From assembly GCA_033239125.1 (NCBI GenBank), contig BSWB01000003.1, forward strand, positions 39,633,001-39,697,000: 64,000 nucleotides of DNA. Direction: 5' to 3'. Below, one piece after another: positions 22,686 to 34,970 of this stretch (positions are counted from its first letter, which is position 1; each line of letters begins with the position of its first letter). The DNA comes from Fagopyrum homotropicum (taxonomy: Eukaryota; Streptophyta; Magnoliopsida; Caryophyllales; Polygonaceae). Below the pieces are notes generated by a model. It was not told the DNA's origin and searched no databases. It saw only the letters and a list, made by a program, of their open reading frames with translations. Both the position numbers and the translations under genes were made by a program.

Positions 22686-24978
22686 AGGTATAGTGATAAT
22701 TTTGAGGGGAATTATTATTTGCGGCCCTCAAATTAATATTCAAATTTTAATTCATGTAAATTTTGAATTTATTGAAGTTTTTTACTTTACTAGATTGTAC
22801 AAAAATATGAATGAAATGAATAGTTCAAGTACGGTATTTTGTGAAGATATATGATCTAATAATGAATAATTTTAGATAAATAATAAAAGTTATAATAAAC
22901 TAACAAAGACTCAACTAAAATCAGTTATTTTTTAAATGATATTGGTTGTTCAATTAAGTAATCACTTTATATAGAAGATATTTGTATTTTAAAACTTCAA
23001 CTTGTGAATTGTTGGAACAATAGGATGGGGAAGGTTAGGGTAAGGATGTTTTTTTCGGTGCGGTATTACGGAATGTTGTTAATGTGATACATGCCATTTT
23101 TTCCAGTCTTTTTCCTATTGAGCACTTTTTCGTTCAAAATTTTTTGTTCTAGTAATTCATACATTTCTAAAAAGTATCATAAGTTCAAAATAATACATGA
23201 AGTAATAATATAAAATGTTTGAACTAATAGAAAACTCGATTTAGACTAATGGTACAAATATTTTAAGAAAAGTGTACTCATAACTATAACTATAAAATTT
23301 TGAACTTTTACAATATTGGTTCGAAATTTGGGTGTCATTAGTTCTAAAAATGTGTTGTGTTAGTTTAAACATTGTGTTTTATTTTTTTTTTTTGAGAAAC
23401 ACATTGTGTTTTATTAGTTACACATGTACAGATAAAAATGCATAAAAATATAACTAGCAAAAAAACATTACATGAACTAACGGTATATATTATTTGAACC
23501 AAACGTATATGTATTTTGGATGAATTGAACTAAATTTGAAACCAACAAATAAATTGTTACTATCTTTTCTCATAAAATTTATGAGCCATTAGTACAAATA
23601 TTTGAACTAACGCAACAAAATTTAAAATGAATTGTACTAAAATTTTGAAGAAAAAAAATGCAATCAAACTTTCTAAAATTATAAATTGTCAAGGTGTTTT
23701 TAAATTTACAAAATTATCACTATACTTCTTATTATATAATTTATATTGTTTAATTGGTAAAAGATTTAAACCATAGTAAATTACTGGTTCAAGTAATTTT
23801 GTAAGATAATAATAATAATAATAGGACTTACTTGGCCACCGGTAATAGGATTTTGTAAGAAAATATTTAGAAAAACACCCTCTTTATTAACTTGACAAAA
23901 ATAATTTAGAAAAATGAAAAATGAAAACGTCGAGTTGCATGCTTAGCTGCGATGAAGAAGAATGATGTACGTTAATAAGCAAATAACTTAATAAGTAGAT
24001 GCAAAAGTCGTGCCCCTAATTGAGCATGTGTCATGTCACATGTTCGGTTTTCTTCTCTCTCAAGCGTGATCCATGACGTAGATTAATTCATTAAAAGAAC
24101 CACAACCAATATTCACGATCGTCGGCTTTTGTGTGGGTGGCGCAAAACTCCAACGTAGACCAACCAATCAAAACCAGAGTGGCCATGACACATGGAAGTC
24201 ATGGTATGAGTTATGATTATTTTTATTCAAAAAAATATTATTTCAAATATGTTTTTAGTAAAAACTATGCCGATATAAATTATATATTGAATTTTTTTAG
24301 TAATATGTCATGAGTTGTATATGTATTAACTAATAATATATTTACGAAATAATATAATAGTCATTCAATTATTTTCACGATGATAAAATATTTACAAATA
24401 AAAAAGTGTCTCATTATATTTAATTCTTATACAACCTACTCTTTTTTAAGCTTATAATAAATTACAATAATTATGCACATACATATTAATTTTGTTGCCA
24501 AAAAATTTAGGTACTACAAATGAGTAAGACGCTAAAATTTTGTGAGGGAAAATTCAATTTTCAAATATAAAAAATTAAAATAATATTTAAGATTAATAAA
24601 ATAATGATTGAGTAAATTATAATTACGAAACTTCTAGTAAAAACTGGTTAAGATTTCTGAAAAATTTACAAATTACTTATATTATACAAAATTAACTTGG
24701 ATATTTAACATGCAACCAAATTTACGCATATAATATAAAAACCGATATCATAACAAAATTGATTACTCGAATGAGATTACGCTTGTAGATGATTAAAACA
24801 AATAAAACAAATAAAAATACGAATATAAAAAATAAAATAAAAAACGTAACCAATTTTTTAGTCGAATCTGAATTAAAAAAAATAATAAGAAATGTTTTAA
24901 CAATAATGAATCTGAATAAAAAAAAAACAAATAAACACTTGTAAAAAACGAATATAAAATATAAAAAAATAATTATTT

Positions 24979-24982
<4 letters not shown>

Positions 24983-25006
<24 letters not shown>
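24983..25006. repeat. (TA)n microsatellite
   Basis: Uninterrupted TA dinucleotides of about 12 units in an A-rich context. Confidence 0.85.
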
Positions 25007-25009
<3 letters not shown>

Positions 25010-25787
25010 AAAAAACGAATTAGAATGAATTATTTTTAACAATAACGAAAGATTTTGCAATCAAATATAAAAAACGAATAAGAAAATTTCAACTGTAATG
25101 AATTGGAATCAAAATTTTAAAAAAAACTGTAAGAAAAAACGAATCTGAATATAACAAAAAAAAAATTAAAAAAATATACTAAATCACAATATAAAAAAAT
25201 ATGATTCCAAATTTTTTTTTAAAGTAACATAAGATTTACAATTGAACTTTTAACATAAAAACGAATAAGAAAATTTCCCCTGATATATAATGTGGAATAA
25301 ATATGTTGAATAAAGGCTCTCAAAAAAATATTTTAAATTTAAAAATTTATAATTACTTAAACTTATATAAAAATCGCTAAAGTTTTCGATTCAAGTTGAA
25401 CACCTCACCAATCACCATAATAAAATCTCAAATACCAAATATCGGATATGAGTTGAAATAAAAATGAATAATAAGAGGCATTATACAAAAAATGAAATCT
25501 CAAAGATATTTATAATAAGTTTCATAATAAAAACAAATGATTCATACAAAATAAAAAAGATGACATGACGCTAATTGTGGTGTGTTTATTGATATAAAGC
25601 CATATTGGTGATTAGGATTTATAAAGTTCGATCAACCTTATTTATTTATAAAGATTAATTGAAAAAAAAATTGGTAATTTCAATTTACTTAAGTTCACGC
25701 TCAATGTTGCTAGTGAATTTTAAACTTTGGGTAACAAGCCCTCCCTCTCAGCTGAACTAATTGAATTTTGTGTATTCTCTTGTTGAT

Positions 25788-25950
25788 ACACAGTATTAAT
25801 ACACAATGTTAATATAAAATTTTAATACACAATTTTCATTACAAAATGTTAATACGCGATTTCAATTACACACTATTAATACACAATTAAAATTATACAA
25901 TGTTAATACACGATTTCAATTACACACTGTCAATGCATAATTTCTATTAC
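25788..25950. repeat. Degenerate array of TTAATACACAAT words
   Basis: About ten imperfect units alternate between TTAATACACAAT and TTTCAATTACACA, with a spacing of roughly 12-20 bases. Confidence 0.6.
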
Positions 25951-26365
25951 AATGTAAATTTATGTAGTTAACAAACTCGATCATTTCCCAATTACACAAG
26001 TTCCGTTTGTTTACACAATCTCAAATGAGTTGCACAAGCCAAAAAGTCCGTCATTTACACAAGTCTGTCATTTACACAAGTCCGTCATTTACACAATTTC
26101 AAGCCCATCGAGTTACACAATATCATTTATAACTATAGAAAAAATGTAGGAAATATCCCGTAATTATAAAGTTGGGTCAAATTCTTTAATTAATTAAATT
26201 GGAGCAATTGGTGAACTTTCAAAATTTTGGGTCTTTCCTGCAATTAGAAAACATGAGTCCTTTTTTAAATTATCCACTTAGGGGTAAATTTGTAAAATTT
26301 AAAATTTGGACCAATAGTGTAATAAAAAAGTTAGGATTCTTTTTTTATATATAAATTACCATAAA

Positions 26366-27216
26366 TTACACAAACCCTAATCGAAGGTGCAGGTTGCTAA
26401 TTTGCTGGTGTAGATTGAAGTCGGTGCCTGATATGGTTTCCAAAACCCAGACCGAATGTGCTGCGGTAAATTGCTTCTCATCTCTCTTAAATGTCACAAC
26501 AATCACTTCTATTCCAGGCAAGTACTGCCATATGAACGCCGATTTCAGTGGCGTCCTCTGTGGGAGTGTTCCAGGCAAGTACTGTCACATGAACACCAAT
26601 TCCTTTCTTTCGACCTCCATTCCAACCATCCCATGTTCTTCTCCTCCCACATTCATGGTCACTCCCATGAGTAGATAGAGAAAACCACAATCAAGAACAA
26701 AGCCCCACAAACCAAAAACAACGATAAGTAGTTAAACCTTCAATCAAAACTTGTGGCATGTAGAATCAATTCAACAAAGACAGTTCGTATGTACATACCC
26801 GGTCCGTCTCCAATCACGGGAAGACACTCGAGTTACAAGATTCCAATCTTGCGAAGACACTTGAGTCGGAAGAGGGGTTACGAGATTCCAAGTACACGCT
26901 CCAATATTGCGATTCCTCGCCAACTGGCTTGGAGTTCAACTCTCTTTCATCGTGTGAAGACAATTCAATTTGCAGGCGGAAGTTCCAAAGGTTCGATTTT
27001 GCCAAACGATGTAACTCGAGTGTCTTCCCTGTTGATGCGAGCTGGAATACGCAAAGGGAGGCACTAGGAGGATGGCGCCGGCGGATCGGTGCAAGCCGGA
27101 TGTGGGCAAGGCGAGAAACCTTAACTGGTTGCGAGAACACTAACTGCTTTGGATGTGGAATATTCCCTGTTGGGGAAGATTTTATATACGTTTTTCCCTT
27201 ATATCCCTTTAATTAG
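26366..27216. other. Gene-like but unrecognised stretch
   Basis: Balanced base composition and several frames on both strands stand out from the AT-rich surroundings. On the minus strand a frame from about 26661 to 26366 reads through one TGA and contains a tandem duplication of about 55 bp (TTCCAGGCAAGTACTG at 26513 and 26568). Another minus frame covers 27140-26814. I recognise no domain. Old gene fragments, perhaps captured by the adjacent MULE, are possible, but I do not call a gene. Confidence 0.3.
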
Positions 27217-27585
27217 CAGGGCTACTATTCGGGCGGACATCCGCCTTGACATAGGCGGAGTCCGCCCGCGCACACCCGTTATTAATTTAAAAAAATGCTC
27301 GTTGGAGATTATAGCCGTTAAATTATAGCCGTTGGAAATTTTGGAGCCTATCTAATAACATGTCAAATCATTATATCATTCACTTACATCCAAACCACAA
27401 CAACGTAAAGAAAGAAATTTGTTAAAATATCGTCGTTTTCCGAAGAAAGAGATGTAGAATCCGATGGTGAAAGCTTTATTATGCCGTTCGATATTGAAAA
27501 ATACAGTGATCCGGAAGAAATTCTCTCACAACTTGAAGTAAGTGTACAAACTCATTTATATTTTACTTTATGTTATTTTATTTAG

Positions 27586-27796
27586 TCGGAATTGTAGAAT
27601 TAGCAATGTTAGAATAGAGAATCGGAATTATAGAATTAACAATGTTAGAATAGAGAATCGGAATTGTAGAATTAGAAATGGTAGAATAGAGAATCGGAAT
27701 TGTAGAGTTAGCAATGTTAGAATAGAGAATCGGAATTGTAGTTTCAGACATTTAAGAATAGAGAATCGGAATTGTAGTTTAGACATTTAAAAATAA
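27586..27796. repeat. 36-bp minisatellite in the MULE intron
   Basis: About five to six tandem units resemble AATCGGAATTGTAGAATTAG followed by CAATGTTAGAATAGAG. The unit is a multiple of three and stop-free in one frame, so it reads as a 12-residue repeat ending VRIENRN. Confidence 0.85.
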
Positions 27797-28854
27797 AATA
27801 TGTGTATTTTTAAAATAATACTCTATGTTATTTTATGTAGGATCTTATGGAATATTCTCGTGCTCTCGGTACCGATTATTCGTCAAAATTTGAGCTTTAC
27901 GGATATTTTGCGGATAGAGAGAACTTATTGGGGTGGGCTCGGTATGTGGCAAACGCAATGAATATGGTGTTGGTCATTAAAAAATCATGGTTGAATAGAA
28001 GAGGATTTCGTATCCTACAATTGGGTTGTGATAGACACGGAGGACCTAGAAAAGAAAAAGACGTAGATCCCGATCATGTTCCAAGTTCTAGCCGAAAAAA
28101 AAACTTGAAGAAGTGTATGTGTTTGTTTGAGCTTGTAGGAACCCAAATTGAAGAGAAAAAGTGGCCGGTGAGGGTTGTACGTGGAATCCACAACCACATA
28201 ATTCCTTCGGTGTTAAGAGGTCGTGCATATGTTGGACGTATGACTCCCAAGCAGAGCCGAAAGGTGGAGCGTGAATTGAATTCCGGCTTAAAACCGAGAC
28301 ATATATTAAAATCCGTGCAATTAGAGGATCCTGACAATGTCACCTCCATCCGGCAATTTTACAACACCGGTTTGAAGATTAGAATGGAACAAGCCGAATG
28401 AAGAGGTTCATTACAACAAGCACTTCATACGTTGAGGGAACGTGGATATTATGTAAACACTCGGAGAAGTCAAGATTCCGATGAGGTGATTGATTTATTT
28501 ATCTCACATCCCGACTCGAGGCATTTGCTCAACATGTTTCCCTATGTTATTGTGATGAACTCGACATATAAGACCAACAAGTAAGTTTCAATTTAAGGCA
28601 CATTTTTACTTTATTTCCTACACTCAATCATCTTTTCCTTAGAAATTGTAACTTAATCGTTGTTTTGTATTACTTTGATATAATATGTCATTGTTGAAGA
28701 TCGTAGGCATCACTAGCACCAAGAAGACATTCACAATTGCTTTTATATTCATGGCACAGGAGAATAGAGATCACTACGAGTGGGCTTTAAGGAGGGTCCG
28801 TAATTTGTTATACGGAAAGACGCTGGAGGTGATTGCCACTGATCGTGAGCTTGG

Positions 28855-30621
28855 TGTTACGCTAGAAAGGTAGCACAAAAAGCTTTACATATATAAACTC
28901 GAACTAAAATCCTAAACTACCTAGCGAAATCCGCAGTGTACGGATCGTTTTGTAAAAAGGAAAGTATTCCGAGGTCGAACACAGGGACTGAGGTGAAATC
29001 AAGTCATTCAATGATCAAAGATAGTGTAAATCTAAACTAAGATGAGATGAGGAATAAAGAAAGTGCAAAACACGATATTTTTTGTTGGTTTTGGGTGATC
29101 AAACAAGGATCACAAATATATCAACACAATCAAGCAACACACACACACACAAAGATAGGAGATAAGAGGTAAGAAAGCGGATTCTAGAGATTCGAAATTC
29201 CGATTATGACCATGGACTCATGCTTCTAAAGGTCTAAGGAAGGTTGTGGTTGTTCGGAGTTGGGTGTTTCTCTAATGGGAGCAATTACCGGGAAAGTCTC
29301 ATGCATCCACTAGTCTCGAACCTAAGGTCCTATTACCGGGTAAGTCTCAAGGAACCTAAGGACGGGAATTCTACACAAACCGGCCACTACCTAAAGGTCA
29401 AACCCCTCCTTACCGGGTAAGTCTCGAAAAAGGCAAGTCTTAGGCAACGATCCTAGCACACTCAATCCAATAGCGGCTTTTTTGGATCACTACTACCTAA
29501 AGTTCATCATCTTATGTATCTAAGAGAGGAAATTACCGGGTAAGTCTCATTCCTCAAAAAGGTTGCTAACATTAGGTCACCCTAAGCTAGATTAAGCTCA
29601 ACAAACTCTAGGATTTCAACATATCTACATCCTAACATCCAGATTCATCAACATAAGCACAACAGAACAAAACACGGGTGGATCATGCAAAACCACGTTC
29701 GTGGAAGCATGAAGAACAGGCCGTGGTTTGGGTCTGAGTTGGGATTTCGAACCCAAATCGATCCTAAGCTAACATGGAGGTCCATACAATCATAGTCCAA
29801 AGCATAAACATCATTCCTTCACCCTATAATCACATCTATTCAGCCAACAATATACATTTCAAGATCAAACTTCACAAATAAAACATGCTTGCAAGTCATG
29901 GATAGATGATGAAGAATAATCCAAAGAAAAGACATTAAAAGCTAGAGTAGAAGTTACCAATTCTTACAAAAGGCTCCAAGAGTTGTTCCAAGTTGTCAAC
30001 AATGGAAACCTCACTCAAAACCGCTCTAATCTCACTCTAAAACGAAAATTTACACTAATCTCTTCCAAGAACACCCACAATGGGTGCTTGGAAGAGAGGC
30101 AACAATGAAGTGTTTTGGGGAAGAAACTAGGTCAAAGAGAGGGAAGAGAATCCCAATTACAGCCTGCAAGATCATTTAAATACCCACCAAGAGCAAGAGT
30201 CATCCAAAGAGATCGTGGGACACGTGTCAACGTGGTCCAGACAGAAACCACGGGTAGATTTCACGGCTGTAGTTCTGGTCTCTGGCCGTGGTTTTGCTCC
30301 AGAAACTCTCCTTGGGTCATTTAGCCATGAGTTGGTGCAAGGCATGCACCAACTAGGTCCTATGTGTTCTCCTTTGCTCCTAGCTTGCTCCTTAACGAGT
30401 CTAGAAGTGTGTCATCACGAGGAATGATCCTCGAATGTGTCGATTGAGCTCAAAAGCTCCCCAAAATACCTACAAAACCGACAAAAGTCCGTGTAGACGT
30501 CTATCTCGACAATATGCATGAATTAAGCGCAAACGTCATGAACTAATCCCAAACCATGCATGAAAACCGGGAAAAACTATCTAAATAAATGCCTAAATTA
30601 ACGTCATAAATCGTGTCATCA
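28855..30621 (-). mobile_element. Solo LTR (1767 bp) of the element A family, CTTGG duplication
   Basis: On the minus strand it begins TGATGACACGATTTATGACG and ends CTAGCGTAACA. It is flanked by CTTGG at 28850-28854 and 30622-30626. Removing it restores the transposase phrase DRELGL, which proves the insertion point. It aligns throughout with LTR A (2945-4762), including the four ACCGGGTAAGTCTC words (29286, 29333, 29412 and 29533). Its palindrome words are of the CCACG..CGTGG type instead of AATCGGCCGATT. Confidence 0.92.
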
Positions 30622-30639
30622 CTTGGTCTTATAAGCGCA

Positions 30640-32398
30640 TTGGGTGTAGTATTTCCCGAGGTGAAGCATATATTGTGCACGTTTCATATAATGTGTATAG
30701 CCTCTCTGCGCTAATTCACGTCCGTTCGCCGGACGTACCTCATGGATGGGTGGGATCCGGGGTAGTGACATGGTCTGTACGTACTCAAATTGTCGCAAGA
30801 ACCTCTCTGGCATGTATGCCTCCTCTATGTCGGATATCCGTATGATACCTCGATAGCGAGAAACATCAAACTCTCTCCCAAAATCAAGCACACGATCATC
30901 ATACGGGGGTAAAACACACATCCTCCGCCCTCATCTAGTCCAACTGAGCTCGTAATGCATGTAGCCTCTCTGCGCTAATCGATGGATTCTTCGGGACTGA
31001 AAGTCTCGAAGACCAACATGCATGCCCTAGCAAATCCGGATCCTCCACAGCTGCACATCCTAATGATGGAAAATGTGCGTAAATCTAAAACTGTGCAAAA
31101 AAGTTTATTAATTTTAATCTTAACAATAAAGTTATGTTTGTAAAGGAAAATATTTATAAAACCACACCTGTAAAAGTGTAGTGCATCCTCCCATCGTCAA
31201 CACCTTCTTCCTTGTAGCGTCTCCCAAACATCTATAAAGAAAAGCAAGGGTCCCGGTGCCCCAAGCATACGCCTCTGTCCTCACATGATCTCGTACTAGA
31301 TCAATAAGCCATGCTCGCATCCTGTTGGTAGACTTGTCGACTACCAAAGTCGACGATATGAACAATAATAGATAAGCAGATGCAATAGCGTCATGTGGAG
31401 GCTCTGGAAGGTCCAACATCTGAGCGACTCTAGTCCTACAATCTCGCAGAATAGTTGTATGGTATGACGTCTAGCCTCAGCAGGTGACAACCTAAAATGA
31501 TGAACCAACCAATCATGTCGGACACTATCATCGACGGAAGTCAGTATTGCATCTCCATCAACTGCTAGTCCCATAATCACTTGAACATCATGCAGCGCTA
31601 TACCCATCTCCCCCACGGCATATGAAATGTGTTTGTCTCTGGATGCCACATCTCGACAAACGCCGTAATCAAACAATGATCGACGCCGCCAAACCGTACG
31701 TCCTCCAAATCCGTAAGTTCGCTGCGTCTAGCCAAGTCAAACCACGAAAATGGGTCATCTAGATCTCACCGCCACTCACGTAATCTACTAAGCGCGTCGA
31801 TTCTCCTAACAACTTTAATCATGGAGACAATCCATCCCGGCCCATATAGCGCTAGCTCCGTGGTCAGCATAGCCTGTCAATAAATTAGGTACATCCTCCT
31901 CTACTTTCTCCTCAACAGGTGCATGCTCTAGTAAGTCGTCATGCTCCTTCTCAAAAGGTACCTACTTCTGTTGTGATATGTCTTCCTACTGCTGATCTAC
32001 CTCAAAAGGTATCTGCTCAGGTACATCATTTGGCTGAAAAGGTATCTCCTCATGCTCATCCTCTAGTATATCATCCAGATGAGAAATACCGTGCGATAAC
32101 TCCTTTGTATCGTAATCAGCAGTAAGTGAAACAGGTTCGGCATCCTCCTCGCCAAAAGCCTCCAAGGGTGCAGTATAGGTGCGTGAACGGATGCATCAAC
32201 AGATGCAGGAACTAATGCCTCTATAGGTGCATCTACAGATGCCTCTACAGGTGCATGAACTGATGCCTCTACAGGCGCATCTACAAGTGCCTGAATGGAT
32301 GCTGAGTCAAGTCTAACTCGTCGAGTTGTAGCCTCTCGACGGGCGGATGCTGTAACAAGTCTTGTCGCTCTCTTCCTCTTCTCTCTAATGTTTCTCAT
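30640..32398 (-). pseudogene. Plant mobile domain (aminotransferase-like) gene, copy 1
   Basis: The N-terminus near 32398 reads MRNIREKRKRATRLV, followed by five imperfect octapeptides of the type VDAPVEAS (32300-32160). The PMD core follows: LITAFVEMWHPETNTFHMPWG near 31630, a frameshift, then GIALHDVQVIMGLAVDGDA, STLVVDKSTNRMRAWLIDL and TEAYAWGTGTLAFLYRCLG (31300-31210). The last block is near 30840 (DIEEAYMPERFLRQFEYVQ). Multiple shifts break the frame. PMD proteins include the host factors MAIN and MAIL1, and PMD domains are known passengers of plant transposons. The last part overlaps the transposase remnant on the other strand. Confidence 0.7.
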
Positions 32399-32435
32399 CG
32401 TCAAGCTGAATTTTTTTTAAACTCAAATCTTTATT

Positions 32436-32738
32436 TTTTCTATTATAATATTATATATATATATATATATATATTAAATTGGGCTATCATTATAATCATA
32501 AAATCGATAACAAACCTAGTAACTTTCAGAAACAATCCAATTTCAATTATTCCTAACTAACCGAATCTAACTAAACTATAAATTCACTTTTAATATTCAC
32601 ATCATTAATTTTTCTATTATAATATTATAATATTATATATATATATATGCTATTATAATAATCATAAAATCGATAACAATACTAGTAACTCTCGGAAACA
32701 ATCCAATTTCAATTATTCCTAACTAACCGAACCTAACT
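32436..32738. repeat. Tandem duplication, 174-bp offset
   Basis: Copies at about 32436-32574 and 32610-32738 share TTTTTCTATTATAATATTAT, a (TA)n tract, ATAATCATAAAATCGATAAC and CAATTCCTAACTAACCGAA-like text with a few differences. Confidence 0.8.
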
Positions 32739-33382
32739 AGTTTCAAGTCTAATGCAAAAAATACATAAATGATAAAAAAAAACAATATTAACTAACCTGA
32801 AATCGATCCACAAGTGGTCTACTACTAGAACTCCCGATATCTGAATCTCGAACCATTGTTGGATGTATCGAAGAAGAGAAGAAATGGATTGAAGAAGAAG
32901 AAAAATAATCGAAGGCAAAGGGGAGAAGCGGCGGCGGCTAAGTCGAAGAGAGCAAAGGGGAGAGGGTAGCAGCCCGCCTCCGCGCCTTGCCCTTATATAG
33001 GGCTAGCGCCCGGACGGGCTGCGCGTCCGCGTGGGCCAGGCGCAGGCCCACTGCGCCTGGGCCGAGTGCAGGCGCCATGCACCCCATCCCAGGCACAGGC
33101 GCACTCTGAGTGCGCCTCAACCCGCACGCACTCGGAATGCGCCTCCGTCGCTCCTTCCGCCGCCTTCGATTAACATCACTCTTAATTAATTATTTTTAGA
33201 TTTAAAACTTTAGACAAAAATAGATGGACCTAATTTGTATATATGATGCAAAAAAAAGTCTTACTATATCAATCTTCTAGTGATTTTTTGGTAATATTAA
33301 ATATCTAATTATATAAAGAGAAAATAGAAAAATTTTAATCATTCATTGCAATACAATAACTACCTTTTCTGGAAACGAAATT

Positions 33383-33386
33383 AAAT

Positions 33387-33418
<32 letters not shown>

Positions 33419-33494
33419 AATGAAAATTTTTGAAATCGTTATATATATATATATATATATATTATTATTGTTAATGAAAATTTTTGAAATCGTG
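33383..33494. repeat. Tandem duplication containing (TA)n
   Basis: A (TA)n tract followed by TTATTGTTAATGAAAATTTT and TGAAATCG occurs twice in a row, with tract lengths slightly different. Confidence 0.85.
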
Positions 33495-33839
33495 GTTTGA
33501 AAAATTATATTCTTTCGTTGAAAATGAGAAATCGTGTCAAGTTGAATTTGACAACTGGCCCAAAATCATAATTTGCTAAAAAAACTTAAACAATACGTGA
33601 AACTTGCGGTCATGATATCATTGATATGTATGAGGTGTGATAAATCTCTGGGAATATTGATTGTATCACATGAGGGCAATTTAGTCAGAATATCCCAACG
33701 AACAATACCCGTCAAGAACGTTCTTCATTTCTCTATAGTGGCCATTATTGACCAAACATTATAATTATAACCACATATCTTTTACTTTTTTCTTTCATAA
33801 AAGAAAGATGGACGGTCGAACACGTAAACTCAGACTTTC

Positions 33840-33847
33840 TATAAATA
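33840..33847 (+). promoter_or_regulatory. TATA box of the small host gene
   Basis: TATAAATA lies 79 bases before the chosen ATG at 33919, a normal plant distance for a short 5' UTR. Confidence 0.55.
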
Positions 33848-33918
33848 ACACTAAACCATATTATGTGTTAGTGAAAACCAAAGACCAAAGAGAGGAAGAA
33901 GGCAATAATCAACGTTGG

Positions 33919-34164
33919 ATGGCAGGATTAAGATTCCAGTACAAGTTCTTCCCCACCGATTTCTTCGTCCCGACATTCGAGCCCGATCCTTCTTCTAAAG
34001 CTGCTTCTGCCCCACAAATCGTCTCCGTCCGCTCCCCAAAACTCTCGGAAAACCACTTTCCGGTTGACGTCAAGGTTTCCCTCTCATCCTCTTCTTTGCC
34101 GGCAGTGATCGTTGAGAAGAAGACACAAGGCGGTGACTCCGACCTCCATCCCAGGAATTACTAG
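33919..34164 (+). CDS. Small conserved plant protein of unknown function (81 aa)
   Basis: The protein begins MAGLRFQYKFFPTDFFVPT and ends DSDLHPRNY. I chose this ATG because MAGL followed by FFPTDFF is, to my recollection, the start of a small plant-specific family, and because a TATA box lies 79 bases upstream. An earlier in-frame start at 33748 would add an unlikely 57 residues and would begin upstream of that TATA box. After the aromatic N-terminus the protein is Ser/Pro/Lys-rich and probably disordered. I see no signal peptide or membrane segment and give no function. An AATAAA signal follows at 34259. The gene is convergent with the KRI1 gene, and codon use is normal. Confidence 0.65.
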   Translation: MAGLRFQYKFFPTDFFVPTFEPDPSSKAASAPQIVSVRSPKLSENHFPVDVKVSLSSSSLPAVIVEKKTQGGDSDLHPRNY

Positions 34165-34258
34165 AGTTTATAAGTTTGATGTTTTGAATTTGTGCTTCAG
34201 CTGAGCTGATCTTCAGCATGAAAAAATTGGGAGATCTTAATATGTACTGTCTGTATCC

Positions 34259-34264
34259 AATAAA
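34259..34264 (+). terminator. Polyadenylation signal of the small host gene
   Basis: AATAAA lies about 95 bases after the stop codon, preceded by T-rich and TGT-containing sequence. Confidence 0.5.
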
Positions 34265-34600
34265 CAATCTTGATTCGTGTGAATTTCACTTTGGTATCGT
34301 ATGCTTAATTACTAACTCAATAGATTCTGCTGTTATAACCACACAAGAAACACAGTAGCAGATCCAGCACACAATTCATTCTGCAAATTGCATCTGTCAA
34401 ATAAACAACACAGGAAAGCAAGTGTTTCATCACAATCAACTTCGTTTCTAGTCTTTGCCAGCAAGATCAATACCTGCAACCATATCCAACTTTTTTACCC
34501 TTAACATAGTTGCCATTTCTGCAACTACAGAAATCTTGATTCTAGTTACTGTCTTTCATAAATTGCCATAGCTCCTTCTAAGCATAGTCATCGAGTCTAA

Positions 34601-34743
34601 GGGCCCGTTTGGTTCCAACTCCGAAAATGGAATCAAAATGAATTTTGTCCATATGTATATCCTTATTCATTCCTTATGGTTTCGTGCAAGATGCACTTGC
34701 TTTCCACAAGGAATGATTCCAAAAACTTTCATGAATAAGGCCC
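34601..34743. mobile_element. Possible Tourist-like MITE (143 bp)
   Basis: It starts GGGCCCGTTTGGTTCC and ends ATAAGGCCC, with TAA on both sides (34598-34600 and 34744-34746). The start is typical of plant Harbinger MITEs, but only about five terminal bases pair, so the call is weak. Confidence 0.35.
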
Positions 34744-34912
34744 TAAATGGCAACAAAACACGAAAACAACACAACCAACATAGAGAAAGGCTGATAGAAA
34801 TAAATTAACACATGGAAGGAGGACAATCACACCAGTAAGTGATGTGGCAGTTCGCAAAATATAGCTTACAGTTATAAGGAAATTAATTCAGTCTAAGATT
34901 GCAAATTTCTAC

Positions 34913-34970
34913 ATGAAATTATATATATTCAGTGATACCAGATGAAATTATATATATTCAGTGATACCAG
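34913..34970. repeat. Exact 29-bp tandem duplication
   Basis: ATGAAATTATATATATTCAG plus TGATACCAG is repeated twice without change. Confidence 0.95.

Larger units (their letters stand above)
22694..26365. other. AT-rich stretch without a gene
   Basis: Strongly AT-rich sequence with many A and T runs and no frame with a recognisable domain. It contains a (TA)n tract and an array of TTAATACACAAT words, both listed separately. Near 26030-26100 the phrase CATTTACACAAGTCCGT recurs three times. Nothing else is supported. Confidence 0.6.
27433..30700 (+). pseudogene. MULE transposase (copy 1), split by a solo LTR
   Basis: A short acidic exon ends at a GTAAGT at 27540, then an intron with 36-bp repeats follows. 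The main exon runs from about 27841 (DLMEYSRALGTDYSSKF). The N-terminal zinc-binding, FAR1/WRKY-GCM1-like domain shows CMCLFELVG, W.VRVVRGIHNH. A TGA at 28399 interrupts the frame. The first DDE block reads VIVMNSTYKTN, so the catalytic Asp of the family pattern MDxTYKTN is Asn. After an intron, the second block is IATDRELG at about 28840. The solo LTR at 28855-30621 splits it, and the frame resumes with ELGLISALGVVFPEVKHILC. The SWIM finger is missing. It is clearly inactive. Confidence 0.75.
27225..33180. mobile_element. Degraded MULE with transposase and PMD genes (copy 1), ends uncertain
   Basis: It holds a transposase reading right (27433-30700) and a plant-mobile-domain gene reading left (32398-30640), the same arrangement as the complete element at 38127-46099. 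GC-rich hairpin-forming blocks lie at each side (27230-27285 with GGCGGA/TCCGCC words, and 32960-33160 with GCGCCTGGGC-type words). They may be subterminal regions. I could not find convincing terminal repeats or a target duplication, so these limits are approximate. Confidence 0.55.

Noticed and set aside
27225..33180. TTTAATTAG / CTTAATTAA as target duplication of MULE copy 1
   Set aside because: Only seven of nine bases match in very AT-rich DNA, and no inverted ends accompany them.
34470..34540. Minus-strand Cys-containing peptide DFCSCRNGNYVKGKKVGYGC
   Set aside because: Only 22 codons, no start or upstream exon found, and no homologue I can name.
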